A stretch of DNA of 64,000 bases from Miscanthus floridulus (Eukaryota; Streptophyta; Magnoliopsida; Poales; Poaceae). This document shows, one piece after another, positions 1-11,360 of the stretch (the first letter of the stretch is position 1; the number at the start of each line of letters is the position of its first letter). The notes under the pieces were generated by a model. That model was not told the DNA's origin. It was given only the letters and a program-made list of their open reading frames with translations, and searched no databases. The DNA lies in assembly GCF_019320115.1 (NCBI RefSeq), contig NC_089598.1, positions 32,445,983 to 32,509,982 of the forward strand, read 5' to 3'. The position numbers and the translations under genes were made by a program.

Positions 1-2157
1 GCATTCTCTTCTACTACTAATATGTTAAGTTAACCTATCTTATGAAATGCTTCAAAGATACACCAAAGCTTTACGATTTTTTTAATCACACTTAAAGCGA
101 CACTTGCTTAAACCCTAATTAATAATAGGTTTGAATAGCAACCTATATTTCTGATGCTCCTAAAAATCTGAGAAAATTACAGTAGCATACTACTACTCTA
201 AACAGACTACCATAAAAATTTCATGGCATTTGGATAAGTAAACCATCCTACACAAAAATGACAAGCTATAGCATGAAAATGAGCATGAAATTACTTTGTA
301 CTATGAAAAGTGTCAAACAACAGAATTAATATTTTTCCTAAGTTCTTCATAGCATATAATGACTGTACAAAAATTACCGCATGCATGTTTTATACAAAGT
401 TTGCTCTCTATCAAAAATAACAAAAATCAGCCCTTAAAGGCACTTGAACTACACCTCCAAAGTTTTCCACAGCACATGCATGAAACATATTTTCCTTAGG
501 AAGTACATGACATAAGAAGATTAACAAACTTGGAATCATATTTTTCTGAAGCCTATATATTTTTCTACATATTTTTCAAGTTATCAGCAATATTCAAGAT
601 TGAATAAAATCCTATAGAAAAGTATATCAAAATGACATGCAATAATTTTTTCCAAGTAGATCTGGTAATAAGGAACCTAGAAAAATTTGTTTCAACAAAT
701 TTGGAGCAACTTTGAGTATCCAAATATTTTGCAAACCATTTCTGTTTTCAAATAAAAATGAATAAATGGAAATCAATTCTTCAAAACTCTACTGGGCCGG
801 CCTGCGGATGAACTAGCCCATGGCCACTTTCGGCCTGCGCGGCCCGAGCGAAAAGGAGGAGCGCGGCGGCCTGGCAGGGCTTCGGCCCACGGCCGCTTTG
901 CCTGGCCGGCTTGGCCAGCCGAGGCGAGGCGCCATGCCGGGGCGCGCGCTGGCGCGGCGGCGCGGCTCGGCCAGCGGCCAGCGGCCGTCTCCGGCCACGG
1001 CAACGCCAGAGAGCGAGCGTAGGAGACGCGCGAGGAGAAAGCGAGCTCGGCAAGGTCGCTATGCGAGGCTGGAGAGGGAAGGAAAAGGGCGCTCCACGGC
1101 GGCCGTGCATGGCGGTGCCATGGACGCCGGTGGCGAGGCGCGGGGAGGTCCGACCTGTGCTCGGAAGGCGGAGCAAGTTCGAGCACGACTTCGAGGAAGG
1201 CGAGGCGGAGCTCGGGGCACGAGGAATTGGAGAATGGTGCGGTGGTGCTTGAGTTGGACGCCGGCGGAGCTCGAGCGCGGCGACGGCGGAGCTCGGAGCT
1301 CGCGGCTGTGGAGGAGAAGGGGAGGAAGTGCAGGGCGCGAGTGAGCGAGTGCGCGGACACCGGCAGGTGAAGGCGGGCGTGTGGGCGCAGTGCCAGGCCA
1401 CGGCTGCCGCGCGGCGGGCGACGCCAGCGCAGAGCGGCCACGCGGCGGGCAAGCTCTGCCACGGCCGGGACGCGCGGCGCGCGGGAGGAGAAGGCAGCGC
1501 GCGGTGGACTGGGCCGCGGCGAGCCAGCTGGGCCGAGGCAGGAGCGGGTGAGCGGGCGACGGGCGCGGAGGCAGGCCGGGCCGCCTGTGCGGCTGGGCCG
1601 AAAGCGAGGCGGCGGCCCAGGAAAAAGGAAATGAAGATTTTCAATTTATTTTCAAGAAATTTTTAAATGCCACCATTCAAACATTATTTTGAGCAAGAAA
1701 ATGACCTCTTTTGAAAATGTACCAAAAATGAAAATTGCTTAGAATTCAATTCCCTACAACTTTGCTTTTATAACCAAAGTCCAATCCTATCTAGATTTTA
1801 AATTATAGAATCAAAGTTAAATTTTAACTCAAAACCCTAATTTTTGGAATTTACTTTAGAAGCAAAATTTTGAATTAATTTAAATACAAACCTTGCTCCA
1901 AAAATTGTGCTAAACCATTCTAGATGATTTACAAGCCTAACCAACAATTTCTACTCAACTAGCAAGCAAGAATCAGGGCAAAACAACTCTAATAAGTGTA
2001 TGCATCATTTTCTTTTCACAAACATGTTTCGTATGTTTCGAAGAAATGTTTCAGTTGTTATATGCAAGATCATGCATGTAGGATTAGGATGCTTGATGAT
2101 GCATGACAGGTATGATTTAGCAGTGCCTAGATGTAGGCATAACACCGGGGTGTTACA
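1..2157 (-). repeat. Element A 3' LTR (partial)
   Basis: This matches 10572-12728 almost base for base. On the minus strand the LTR begins TGTAACACCC at 2157, directly after the polypurine tract. Only the first 2157 of about 3904 bases are in the window. Visible differences from the 5' LTR are single transitions near 743, 1020, 1380 and 1531. The stop codon of gag-pol lies inside its first bases. Confidence 0.95.
790..1625. other. GC-rich block inside element A 3' LTR
   Basis: About 835 bp of very GC- and CpG-rich sequence is set sharply inside AT-rich LTR sequence on both sides. On the element strand it is C-rich with many CTC/CCG runs, like grass 5' UTRs and first exons. Long ORFs occur on both strands because stop codons are rare at this composition; none resembles a known protein. 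An equivalent block sits at a similar offset in the LTRs of element F. Confidence 0.75.
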
Positions 2158-5100
2158 GCCCTCCCCCCTTATAAAAATCTCGTCCCGAGATTTGGGTTAC
2201 GAACCATTTGTTATAAAATTCTTCATAAGCTTTTTGTAGATACTCTCCTGTTTCCCAAGTTGCATCTCCCTCATCATGATGATCCCACTGTATCTTGTAA
2301 GTTTTCACCACACTATTCTGAGTAGCACGTTCCTTCGTGTCTAACACTCGGACTGGTTGCTCACGATACACCAAATCTGATTTGAGTTGAATACCTCGAG
2401 GTTCTATTCTTTCCTCCGGAACACGCAAGCATTTCTTGAGATGTGATACATGGAAAACTGGGAAAACTGTACTCATTGTCTCAGGTAACTCTAGCTTGTA
2501 GGCTACCGGACCTCTTCGTTCCAAGATCTTGTATGGTCCTACGAATCTTGCGGCAAGCTTTCTTCGGATTCCAAACCTTTTCTTCTTCATTGGTGTGACT
2601 TTCAGATAAACATAATCACCAACTTCAAACACAAGGGGTCTCCTTCTTTTGTCTGCATAGCTTTTCTGACGTGATTGGGCAGCTTTCATATTCTGCTGAA
2701 TAATATGAACTTTCTTCTCGGCTTCTTCTACAAAGTCAATGCCATAATACCTTCTACCACCAGGCTCGATCCAATTCACTGGTGTTCTACATTTTCTGCC
2801 ATATAAAGCTTCGAATGGGGCCATCTTGATGCTTTCTTGATAGCTATTATTATAAGAAAACTCAGCTAACGGTAACCATGACTCCCATGATCCCTTGGAA
2901 GACAATACACAGGCTCTCAACATATCCTCCAAAACAGCATTTACTCGTTCAGTCTGACCATCTGTCTGAGGATGATAAGCGGTACTGCGAATTAAACTAG
3001 TTCCTAAGCCTTTGTGTAAATGTTCCCAAAAATGAGCCGTGAACTGTGAGCCTCTATCAGATATTATGGTCTTCGGTATACCATGCAACCTCACAATTTC
3101 TGCGATATACTTCTCGGCATATTGAGGTGGTCGATAATCTGTTTTGACAGGCAAGAAATGAGCGGTCTTGGTAAGACGGTCCACAATTACCCAAATCGAA
3201 TCATGTCCTTTTTGAGTAGTGGGCAAACCCGTGATAAAATCCATACTGATATCGTCCCACTTCCAACTAGGGACTGATAAAGGTTGCAACATACCGGCAG
3301 GTTTCATGTGAATGGCTTTCACTCGACAACATGTGTCACATCTGACAACATATGCTGTAATTTCTTTCTTCATTTTGGTCCACCAATAGCGAGATCTTAG
3401 TTCTTGATACATCTTACTACTTCCGGGATGGATAGATAGCTTAGACAGGTGAGCTTCATCCATGAGTTTATTCCTAAGCTCTCGATCCTTGGGAACCACA
3501 AGACGGTTGTCAAACCACAACACGCCCTGTTCATCCACTTTAAAGTGTTGAGACGGCTTTTCTTTTATTTTCTCTTTGATGTGGAATATTCCCTTGTCAG
3601 TTTTCTGACCTTCTATTATCTTACTCTCCAAAGAGCAACTAATCTGAATACTATTTAACACAGCAGGATGCATTAGATCGAATCCATCTTCAAATAATGG
3701 CTGCACAGTCAAGTAATGTGACTTCCTGCTCAAAGCATCTGCCACTACATTGGCTTTGCCAGGATGATATTGCACATTCAAGTTGTAATCTTTGATCAAT
3801 TCCAACCATCTACGTTGTCTCATGTTTAGCTCTGGTTGGGTAAAGATATACTTAAGACTCTTGTGATCCGTGAAAATATTGCACACATTACCAAGTAGGT
3901 AATGTCTCCAAATTTTTAGGGCGTGCACAACTGCAGCAAGTTCAAGATCATGTGTTGGATAGTTGATCTCGTGCTTTCTCAATTGACGTGATGCATAAGC
4001 TATGACTCTCCTTTCTTGCATAAGAACACAACCCAATCCAGTCTTTGATGCGTCGCAAAACACATCAAATGGTTTCTCTATATCCGGTTGTGCTAGAACA
4101 GGAGCAGTGGTCAACAGTTTCCGCAAAGTGTGGAAAGCTGCTTCACACTCCTCTGTCCATACAAACTTGTGATCCTTCTGTAGGAGACTCGTCATCGGTT
4201 TGGCGATCTTTGAGAAATCTGGTATAAAGCGACGGTAATAACCCGCTAGTCCTAAGAAACTTCTAATCTCAGGAACTGAGGTCGGTGCTTTCCAATTCAT
4301 AACTTCTTGCACCTTACTTGGATCGACTGAAACTCCATTCTCTGACAGAATGTGACCAAGGAAAGGGACTTCCTTCAACCAGAATTCGCATTTGCTAAAC
4401 TTAGCATACAATTGATGATCTCTCAGTCTGGTCAAGACAATTCTCAGATGCTCTTCGTGATCTTTCTCATTCTCGGAGTACACCAGAATGTCATCGATGA
4501 ATACTACCACAAACTTATCCAATTCTGGCGTGAAAACTGTATTCATCAAAAACATAAAATATGCGGGAGCATTTGTCAAGCCAAAAGACATGACAAGATA
4601 CTCATACAACCCGTATCTGGTGGAAAATGCAGTTTTTGGTATATCCTGTGGCCTAATCTTGATCTGATGATAACCGGATCTCAAATCTATTTTTGAGAAC
4701 ACCTTGGCCTTGGATAATTGGTCAAACAGAACATCAATATGTGGCAAGGGATATTTATTCTTGACGGTCACAGCATTGAGTGGCCTATAATCTACGCACA
4801 TTCTCAACGTGCCCTCTTTCTTTTTCTTCACAAACAAAGCTGGACATCCCCATTCAGACTTGCTTGGCCGAATAAACCCCTTTTTCGACAAATCTTCTAA
4901 TTGCTTCTTTAGCTCAGCTAACTCGTCGGGAGGCATCCGATAGGGCCTCCTTGAAATCGGAGCTGTTCCGGGGACTAACTCAATTCCAAACTCAATCTCT
5001 CTATCTGGCGGAAGACCAGGTAGCTCATCCGGGAATACGTCCGGGAATTCACACACTACCGGAATCTGATGAATAGGAATGACTGCCGTAGCGCATGTAA

Positions 5101-6685
5101 CACTTATAAGGTCTGTTCTTCGAGGCAATGGTACTTGGAAAGTACCCTCACCCAGGGGATCCTTAAGGGTAAGTACTCGACCTCCAGTATCTATGACTGC
5201 TCCCCAATCCTTCATCCAATTCATCCCTATAATGACATCCAAGACTAACCCAGGCATAACTATCAAGTTCACTCGGAACTTTCTGCTACCTAATTCAAGG
5301 GTTGCCCCTCGAACCATCCGGTTGGTCAAAACATCAGCCCCTGCTGAACTTATACGGTAACCATAACCCAATTCTGTGCATAGTTGTTCATATTTCTGTG
5401 CAAATGCTTGACTCATAAAAGAATGCGATGATCCGGAATCAAATAGAACAACTGCAGGGTTTTCATTGACAGTAAACTTACCAGCAGTGACGGGCTCTCC
5501 CTCTGGAATTTCATCCACTATTGTACTGTGCACTCTAGCATTATAAGTCTGCTGCTTCTTCTTGGGCGGGTATGGACAAAACCTCGAGAAATGACCGGGT
5601 TGATCGCAGTTATAGCAGGGTCCTCTCACTGTCCCGGCAGATCCCACAGCTCCCTTGGAACTGCCTTGTACCGCAGTTGCGGCTGCTTTGTTGGGCTGTA
5701 CTGCCATCTTGTACGGCTTTTGAGGTCCGCGGAAATTCTGGCTTCTTGGCTGAGGTGGCCTGAATCTAGCGCCAGGTGCCGATGGGCGATAAGGAGGACG
5801 ACCTCCCATAGGTGCTCTAGCTTGAGACAGCCCACCTTCGAAGGCTCTCTTGCGTGTCTTGGCTGCGGTGCTAGCGTTGTTATTCTTCTCCTGCTTCAGA
5901 CAGTCACTGATGAAATCGTTGAATCTGACGCGGTTGTTGGTACCAACATGCTTCATCATTTTTGGATTGAGACCCCTCTTAAAACTGGCTATTCTCTTAG
6001 CATCTGTGTCAACCATGTCGGGAGCATAGCGACATAAGTTGTTGAAAGCATGCAGGTATTGCGTCACGGTCTTGGTACCCTGGTTCAATGCCAGAAACTC
6101 TCCCAACTTCATCTCTGTCAGCCCGGGTGGAATATAGACTCCGCGGAAGGCCTCAGCAAACTCTCTCCAAGAAATCTGAGCATTTGGAGGGAAGGTGGTG
6201 CGATGGTGCTTCCACCACATTCCCGCCGGTCCTTGCAATTGAAGTGCAGCATACTCCGTTTTTAGCACCTCAGTCATTCTCAACACACGGAATTTATCTT
6301 CCATCGTGTTGATCCATTCCTCAGCATCAAGTGGCTCTGTTGCTTCCTTGAAGACTGGTGGCCTGGTGTCCATGAAATCTTTGAAGCTGCTATATTGGTT
6401 CACTCCCATGCCACCACCTTGATTGTTACCACGTTGAACGTTGTTGGCGATGGTTCTGAGAAGATCCTCCATGTTCTTCTGAGATTGTTCTGTGTTGCGC
6501 TGACTCCCGAGTAGCTGTGCGAGGAACATTTCGGGGGTAACCGGGGGCGGAGGTGGCAAATGCGGTTCATGGGGAGGTTCATTGTTGTTGCTGTGGTTTC
6601 CACCACCACCACCACCAGTCCCTGCACCGTTGGCACCGGGCTCAGCGGCCTCATACGTGGTTCGGCGAGTGTTTGTCATCTGCAT
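2153..6685 (-). CDS. Gag-Pol polyprotein of element A with C-terminal chromodomain-like module
   Basis: This is a single uninterrupted frame of 1510 codons. It holds a gag domain (roughly residues 100-270), a CCHC zinc knuckle [14 protein letters not shown] (about 357-370) and an aspartic protease with LFDSGSS (about 416). Reverse transcriptase has [10 protein letters not shown] near 729, and RNase H has DVFCDAS near 875. Integrase has an HHCC zinc domain (about 1083-1120) and a D, D-35-E triad: D in MDFITGLP, D in IISDRGSQ and E in GQTERVN, with 35 residues between the last two. The C-terminus (about 1435-1490, including a DATWE motif) resembles a chromodomain, which in chromoviruses steers integration to chromatin. 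Translation may start at the third codon, ATG at 6679, because a splice-acceptor-like TGCAG precedes it. The frame runs through the polypurine tract and stops at the TAA in the first bases of the LTR. All catalytic motifs look intact, so the element may be autonomous. Confidence 0.95.
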   Translation of the reverse strand: MQMTNTRRTTYEAAEPGANGAGTGGGGGGNHSNNNEPPHEPHLPPPPPVTPEMFLAQLLGSQRNTEQSQKNMEDLLRTIANNVQRGNNQGGGMGVNQYSSFKDFMDTRPPVFKEATEPLDAEEWINTMEDKFRVLRMTEVLKTEYAALQLQGPAGMWWKHHRTTFPPNAQISWREFAEAFRGVYIPPGLTEMKLGEFLALNQGTKTVTQYLHAFNNLCRYAPDMVDTDAKRIASFKRGLNPKMMKHVGTNNRVRFNDFISDCLKQEKNNNASTAAKTRKRAFEGGLSQARAPMGGRPPYRPSAPGARFRPPQPRSQNFRGPQKPYKMAVQPNKAAATAVQGSSKGAVGSAGTVRGPCYNCDQPGHFSRFCPYPPKKKQQTYNARVHSTIVDEIPEGEPVTAGKFTVNENPAVVLFDSGSSHSFMSQAFAQKYEQLCTELGYGYRISSAGADVLTNRMVRGATLELGSRKFRVNLIVMPGLVLDVIIGMNWMKDWGAVIDTGGRVLTLKDPLGEGTFQVPLPRRTDLISVTCATAVIPIHQIPVVCEFPDVFPDELPGLPPDREIEFGIELVPGTAPISRRPYRMPPDELAELKKQLEDLSKKGFIRPSKSEWGCPALFVKKKKEGTLRMCVDYRPLNAVTVKNKYPLPHIDVLFDQLSKAKVFSKIDLRSGYHQIKIRPQDIPKTAFSTRYGLYEYLVMSFGLTNAPAYFMFLMNTVFTPELDKFVVVFIDDILVYSENEKDHEEHLRIVLTRLRDHQLYAKFSKCEFWLKEVPFLGHILSENGVSVDPSKVQEVMNWKAPTSVPEIRSFLGLAGYYRRFIPDFSKIAKPMTSLLQKDHKFVWTEECEAAFHTLRKLLTTAPVLAQPDIEKPFDVFCDASKTGLGCVLMQERRVIAYASRQLRKHEINYPTHDLELAAVVHALKIWRHYLLGNVCNIFTDHKSLKYIFTQPELNMRQRRWLELIKDYNLNVQYHPGKANVVADALSRKSHYLTVQPLFEDGFDLMHPAVLNSIQISCSLESKIIEGQKTDKGIFHIKEKIKEKPSQHFKVDEQGVLWFDNRLVVPKDRELRNKLMDEAHLSKLSIHPGSSKMYQELRSRYWWTKMKKEITAYVVRCDTCCRVKAIHMKPAGMLQPLSVPSWKWDDISMDFITGLPTTQKGHDSIWVIVDRLTKTAHFLPVKTDYRPPQYAEKYIAEIVRLHGIPKTIISDRGSQFTAHFWEHLHKGLGTSLIRSTAYHPQTDGQTERVNAVLEDMLRACVLSSKGSWESWLPLAEFSYNNSYQESIKMAPFEALYGRKCRTPVNWIEPGGRRYYGIDFVEEAEKKVHIIQQNMKAAQSRQKSYADKRRRPLVFEVGDYVYLKVTPMKKKRFGIRRKLAARFVGPYKILERRGPVAYKLELPETMSTVFPVFHVSHLKKCLRVPEERIEPRGIQLKSDLVYREQPVRVLDTKERATQNSVVKTYKIQWDHHDEGDATWETGEYLQKAYEEFYNKWFVTQISGRDFYKGGGL
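2158..2193 (-). promoter_or_regulatory. Polypurine tract and adjoining hairpin of element A
   Basis: On the minus strand a purine run (AAGGGGGGAGGGC) abuts the TG start of the 3' LTR and would prime plus-strand DNA synthesis. Just upstream, 2175-2193 is a perfect 8-bp inverted repeat, AAATCTCG and CGAGATTT, around a 3-base loop. Both parts lie within the gag-pol coding frame. The same hairpin and tract occur in element F at 36553-36588. Confidence 0.85.
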
Positions 6686-7046
6686 TTTTCAGCAACAAGT
6701 ATGATTGAGTGAAGCTGTAATAATTGCGAGTGAGGGAAAAATTATGCCATACTGAATTTACTGGAGAGAATAAATTCATACAATAAAAACAGAGGCACAA
6801 CAATCTCAATTCCAATTAAAACAACAGCACTTAATCGAGTTACTTAAACGGCAAACATCGCGTCCATACAATCACATTGCCAGTATACATACACTGGACT
6901 TTTTATGCGTTCAGATATCGCATTCGAAAATCAAGTTCCAAACACATGCCAATTCTCATACGTTCGAAGCAACATACGATAGATTACATGCCAACAAAAG
7001 AAAGGTCATCGCGACAATACCTAGATACTAGCGCAAAGCTACTAGC
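6680..7046 (-). other. Spacer between ORF1 and gag-pol with splice-acceptor-like site
   Basis: This 367-bp non-coding spacer ends in a TGCAG just before the ATG at 6679. A short conserved stretch (AGTAAATTCAGTATGGC) also occurs upstream of gag in element F around 32095. I infer a 3' splice site that would give gag-pol its own spliced mRNA. Confidence 0.5.
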
Positions 7047-8036
7047 CTACTCCTCGGGGCCATCGTCGGGATCGGAGACATCACCATCGCCTCCAGGTGA
7101 AACTACAGGCTCATCTTGGTTGTCGTCGTCGATGTCCATGCCAGCGGCGTTTGGTGGAGCATATGGGCCAACCCCATTGTAGAGCGCGTGAAACTCCTCG
7201 TGCAAGTAGCCGTTGTATTCCTCTAGCTCATCGACTCTCTGCAACAGAAGGTTTCTTGCGTTCCAGGCTTCATTCCTTTCCTGGACCAACTGTCCAATCA
7301 TGCGGTCTGCATTGTTGTTGGCTTGAGTCAACGTATGCACTCGCTGCATAGCTCTATCACCTCTTTCAACCGCCTGATCTCGCTGTAGATTCATATCAGC
7401 CAACTGCTCCTGCAAGCTAGCTATATCTCGAGCCTGTCTCTTCTTCTGCTTCTTCCCTTTGAGCTTATCCTCACTACGCAAGCCAGTCAAAGTCCAGTAG
7501 GTACTCTCAAGACCCTCATACGCTCTGATGGCGGCGAACATAGCACTCATTGCCTGGTTGTCGCTAGCCTGTCCCTCAGCTGGACCTCTGACCAATGCGC
7601 TTCCTTCAGGCTGAACCCAAATGGCATCGCGGGGATCATCCCTAGGAAAAGTACCAGCTAAAGCTGCTGCAAGCTCACTGGGAAATCTGCTCATAATGTC
7701 CCTGATGACACGGAAGGCTGCTCCCTCTGCACCCTCAGCTGGAGTGCGACCCTCAAACTCCAAATGCCAACCATCCCAATCTGGAGCATCACCAAGAGCA
7801 GGAACCGTGATCTCCACCACTGCAAGTCCATCATCTGCTAACTGGCTCTCATTCCAAGAGTACACCGGCTCTTGACCCTCTGGGTACCCCACATCATGGA
7901 GCACTCTCCAAAGCAAAGTCGGCATGCCAAACTCGCTCAAGAAGGTGTCCGTGGTGCGGTGCTCCCTCAGGGCCAACGGACGTCGGGGTGCTCTTCCTCC
8001 GGTGGACTTACGGGCGGTCTGCTTCGTGCGGGCCAT
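7047..8036 (-). CDS. ORF1 of element A: histone H3-tail mimic with coiled coil and acidic C-terminus
   Basis: This is a 329-residue open frame upstream of gag-pol on the same strand. I chose the ATG at 8036 rather than the in-frame ATG at 8099 because CTACAG, a splice-acceptor-like sequence, precedes it and because the protein then starts MARTKQTARKSTGGR. After Met removal residues 1-13 equal histone H3 exactly. K14 and K18 are arginine, APR at 15-17 is kept, and 18 of the first 21 residues match. No histone fold follows. Next come a novel globular region (MPTLLWRVL at 38-46, about 40-195), a basic KLKGKKQKKRQAR patch, a coiled coil (about 205-290) and an acidic tail (MDIDDDNQDE to the end). 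A homologue lacking the H3 tail occurs in element F. The coding capacity is clear; the role is unknown. Possibilities are recruitment of H3-tail writers or readers, or binding by the element's own chromodomain. Confidence 0.85.
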   Translation of the reverse strand: MARTKQTARKSTGGRAPRRPLALREHRTTDTFLSEFGMPTLLWRVLHDVGYPEGQEPVYSWNESQLADDGLAVVEITVPALGDAPDWDGWHLEFEGRTPAEGAEGAAFRVIRDIMSRFPSELAAALAGTFPRDDPRDAIWVQPEGSALVRGPAEGQASDNQAMSAMFAAIRAYEGLESTYWTLTGLRSEDKLKGKKQKKRQARDIASLQEQLADMNLQRDQAVERGDRAMQRVHTLTQANNNADRMIGQLVQERNEAWNARNLLLQRVDELEEYNGYLHEEFHALYNGVGPYAPPNAAGMDIDDDNQDEPVVSPGGDGDVSDPDDGPEE

Positions 8037-8824
8037 CTGTAGCAAAAGTTCTCTTATTACCTCGGGGAAACATATTTTAGGTGATACAACTTTTATCAAA
8101 ATGAGATAATCAATTTATAAGGGGAGGTATGCATGAGATGAATGAGATGCACAAGTACATGATGTATGTGCGGGTCGTACGTTCTCACAAACTTAGGAAA
8201 TAAATAATTTCTAACGACGAATTCGGTGGCATAACAACGATCTCTCATTTACGTAGCTAATACGTTCTACACGATAGCGTTGTTATGTACCTGCAGAAGA
8301 TTCATTTCAGCCCAATTCCCAATGAATGCATAAAAGCAGTAAAATTTTATCTACACGCTCTACACGAATCCCCAGATACGTGTACAACGGTAGTAACTAC
8401 CCGAATCATCATCCTAATGATGGCATCGCCTCCACAGACGGAAGACCCTCACATGAGATACCTTGGTAAAACATGCGTAGAACATGTAATTACTCCAGTA
8501 TCATATAAGCATTCACCCTAGATCGGCGGTGTATCCGATCATGCTCTCACAACTCACACTTACCGAGGCGTAGAGGCAATTGATCCATTCATTACCACTC
8601 AAACAAGTGGCACTCATACAATAGCACGCCGTATGAGCGACGAAAGAGAAATATGATGCAAGAACCCCGGTCAGTACTTAATTAAGCCACCTAAAGTCCT
8701 TAACTGGGCATAAAGGATATGATCACTGGCACACTTTATAGTTTTAAAATCACGTTTTCCAATGCCTTTTTGTTTTAAATACACTTGTGAACAGTAACAC
8801 GCTAAACCATGCTCTGGTACCAGC
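8037..8824 (-). other. Element A leader with tRNA-iMet-type primer-binding site
   Basis: The 5' untranslated internal region lies between the LTR and ORF1. At 8811-8822 the minus strand reads TGGTACCAGAGC, one base from the plant initiator-tRNA-Met complement TGGTATCAGAGC, two bases after the LTR end. The rest is AT-rich with no supported gene and ends with the acceptor-like CTACAG before ORF1. Confidence 0.85.
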
Positions 8825-10257
8825 TGTGGCAGAACCGACCAATTATACGAAATTAAGTAAGAAAATCATCCGCCAGAGCAGACGCTTTAGCAAACTTAAG
8901 CCCGTATAACCCGGTAGTCCGTGAAATCACGAAGGATTTCCAAACCAACTCATGTCCCAGCCATGATCGTAATAAGTTTAGCGGTCACCAATCACATATT
9001 ACATAAAAGTTTGCATAACAGATACATCAGAGTTTAAACATAGTTATTACAAAACAAGTTCGAATAAAAAGTAGCGGAAGTCATTTGTTAAAACCACACA
9101 CTCACACGGAGTTCAAATATAGTGCCAGCGGATGATCGTCTCCAACAAAAGCATTAGATGAGACGTAAGGAATGACCATGCCCATGGTCCTAAGCATCAC
9201 CCATCGCAGGATACAGGCAGTTGATACAGTAGCCATAGTACATCTGCCCATCTGCAACAAGTGGGAATAAAACCCTGAGTACGAGAAGGTACTCAGCCAG
9301 ACTTACCCGACATAACCGAAATTAATGACACCAAGGATTATGAAGGGCTTTATAGTGGGGTAGCTGACTCATTTGCAAAAAGAAGCATTTTTAGCAATTC
9401 AAGAACCTGTCTAAAAGCATTATTGCCAAGTTAATTATTATTAACCTGTCAACTAGGTTTGCACCTATGCTAGAGTAAACATGTGATTAAGCAGAGAATG
9501 ATAACCAATGATCATTAAACAACTTCCATACTGTCATATTCACTATAACTGTCCAAGTGTTCCATAACATTTACTACGATGAAGTAACTCAAGTCAAGTG
9601 CTCACTATCCAGGAGCGATGGCGATTCGAATCGATTCCTAACCAGCTGGTGATTTATTCCTTACACAAACCTCACTCACCCGCTAAAGTGAGATATTGAT
9701 CACCGAGTCAACTTTCCAGGAATCTCGAGTTTGCCAGGAACCACATGTACCCGGGGGCCGACCGACTGCACTTTGGTCTTATCATCCCGCCCCCGTGTCC
9801 TACCACACCTGCTCTGGTACAGTGCGTTGCGGGCAATCTACTCGGCCCGAAAAATCTCCCAGCTTCGCGGTCGGAAGGTACTTTATTCCGGCCAGCTAAA
9901 TGTAAGGCATGCGTTCAACATGACTCGAGGCCCAACAACGGTCGGTCCTTAATCGACACAGACGGAAACACTACAGTCCAAAACTCTGCAAGTCTCCGTC
10001 CGGTCTCAACTTCATTTAACACTTAGTTATACTATGACTTCATAGTCATCCAAGCAGATCCAGGTAACCACCTATAGCTCGCAGGTGACAGGAAATCACC
10101 CGACTTCTACCGGTCTAAGCCAGCTAAGCATTGACTCGACTGCGGATACCAGGGTAACAAGGATATAGTATAACAAAGGTAAACAAGGTATAATGCAGCA
10201 ACGGTTGCAAACAACTCCTAAACGTAATGCATCAAATAAAGTAAAGCATTTAATTAA

Positions 10258-10442
10258 TTAATTGCAAACCGGGAGAAAAATGCTCCGGGGCTTGCCTCTC
10301 TCGAAGGAGCTCGGACGGTGATCGGGGCACTCCGGAAGTTCCTCAACGTCCTCCTCGTTGACTTCTGGCACTTCCTGCTGCTGCACCTTGAGCTGCTCCT
10401 CTGGCTCCTCAGGTATGACGACTGGGTTCTCGGTTTGCGATC
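10258..10442 (-). CDS. LTR-encoded small acidic peptide (ELPECP exon), element A
   Basis: A putative exon in the LTR begins after an acceptor-like CATACAG (acceptor G at 10443) and runs to a stop at 10258. The continuous ORF reaches back to an ATG at 10503. The protein has a Glu/Gln-rich variable part, then EELPECPDHRPSSF (10303-10344) and GKPRSI. Elements F's LTRs encode the same residues at 28381-28422 and, with one change, at 39753-39794. Between A and the F 5' LTR, 9 of the 14 core codons differ and all the differences are synonymous, which points to selection on the protein. The function and any upstream exon are unknown. I recognise no family. Confidence 0.6.
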
Positions 10443-11360
10443 CTGTATGATGCAATGCACGTAAGTGATTATGCAAACGGTGCATCGAAGGAGATGAATG
10501 CAATGGATCTGTTGAAATGCAAGGTAGTCAACATCATCTAAGAACTATACTACAAATACATGTCATCTACTGCATTCTCTTCTACTACTAATATGTTAAG
10601 TTAACCTATCTTATGAAATGCTTCAAAGATACACCAAAGCTTTACGATTTTTTTAATCACACTTAAAGCGACACTTGCTTAAACCCTAATTAATAATAGG
10701 TTTGAATAGCAACCTATATTTCTGATGCTCCTAAAAATCTGAGAAAATTACAGTAGCATACTACTACTCTAAACAGACTACCATAAAAATTTCATGGCAT
10801 TTGGATAAGTAAACCATCCTACACAAAAATGACAAGCTATAGCATGAAAATGAGCATGAAATTACTTTGTACTATGAAAAGTGTCAAACAACAGAATTAA
10901 TATTTTTCCTAAGTTCTTCATAGCATATAATGACTGTACAAAAATTACCGCATGCATGTTTTATACAAAGTTTGCTCTCTATCAAAAATAACAAAAATCA
11001 GCCCTTAAAGGCACTTGAACTACACCTCCAAAGTTTTCCACAGCACATGCATGAAACATATTTTCCTTAGGAAGTACATGACATAAGAAGATTAACAAAC
11101 TTGGAATCATATTTTTCTGAAGCCTATATATTTTTCTACATATTTTTCAAGTTATCAGCAATATTCAAGATTGAATAAAATCCTATAGAAAAGTATATCA
11201 AAATGACATGCAATAATTTTTTCCAAGTAGATCTGGTAATAAGGAACCTAGAAAAATTTGTTTCAACAAATTTGGAGCAACTTTGAGTATCCAAATATTT
11301 TGCAAACCATTTCTATTTTCAAATAAAAATGAATAAATGGAAATCAATTCTTCAAAACTC

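Noticed and set aside
773..1666. Several long overlapping ORFs (up to 287 codons) on both strands in the GC-rich LTR block, repeated at 11344-12102
   Set aside because: They exist in many frames at once because stops are rare in GC-rich DNA, show no known domain, and the equivalent F block has frame-breaking indels between its two LTRs.
7047..8099. ORF1 as a real histone H3 gene or pseudogene
   Set aside because: Only the first 21 or so residues are H3-like. There is no histone fold, and the rest is homologous to ORF1 of element F.
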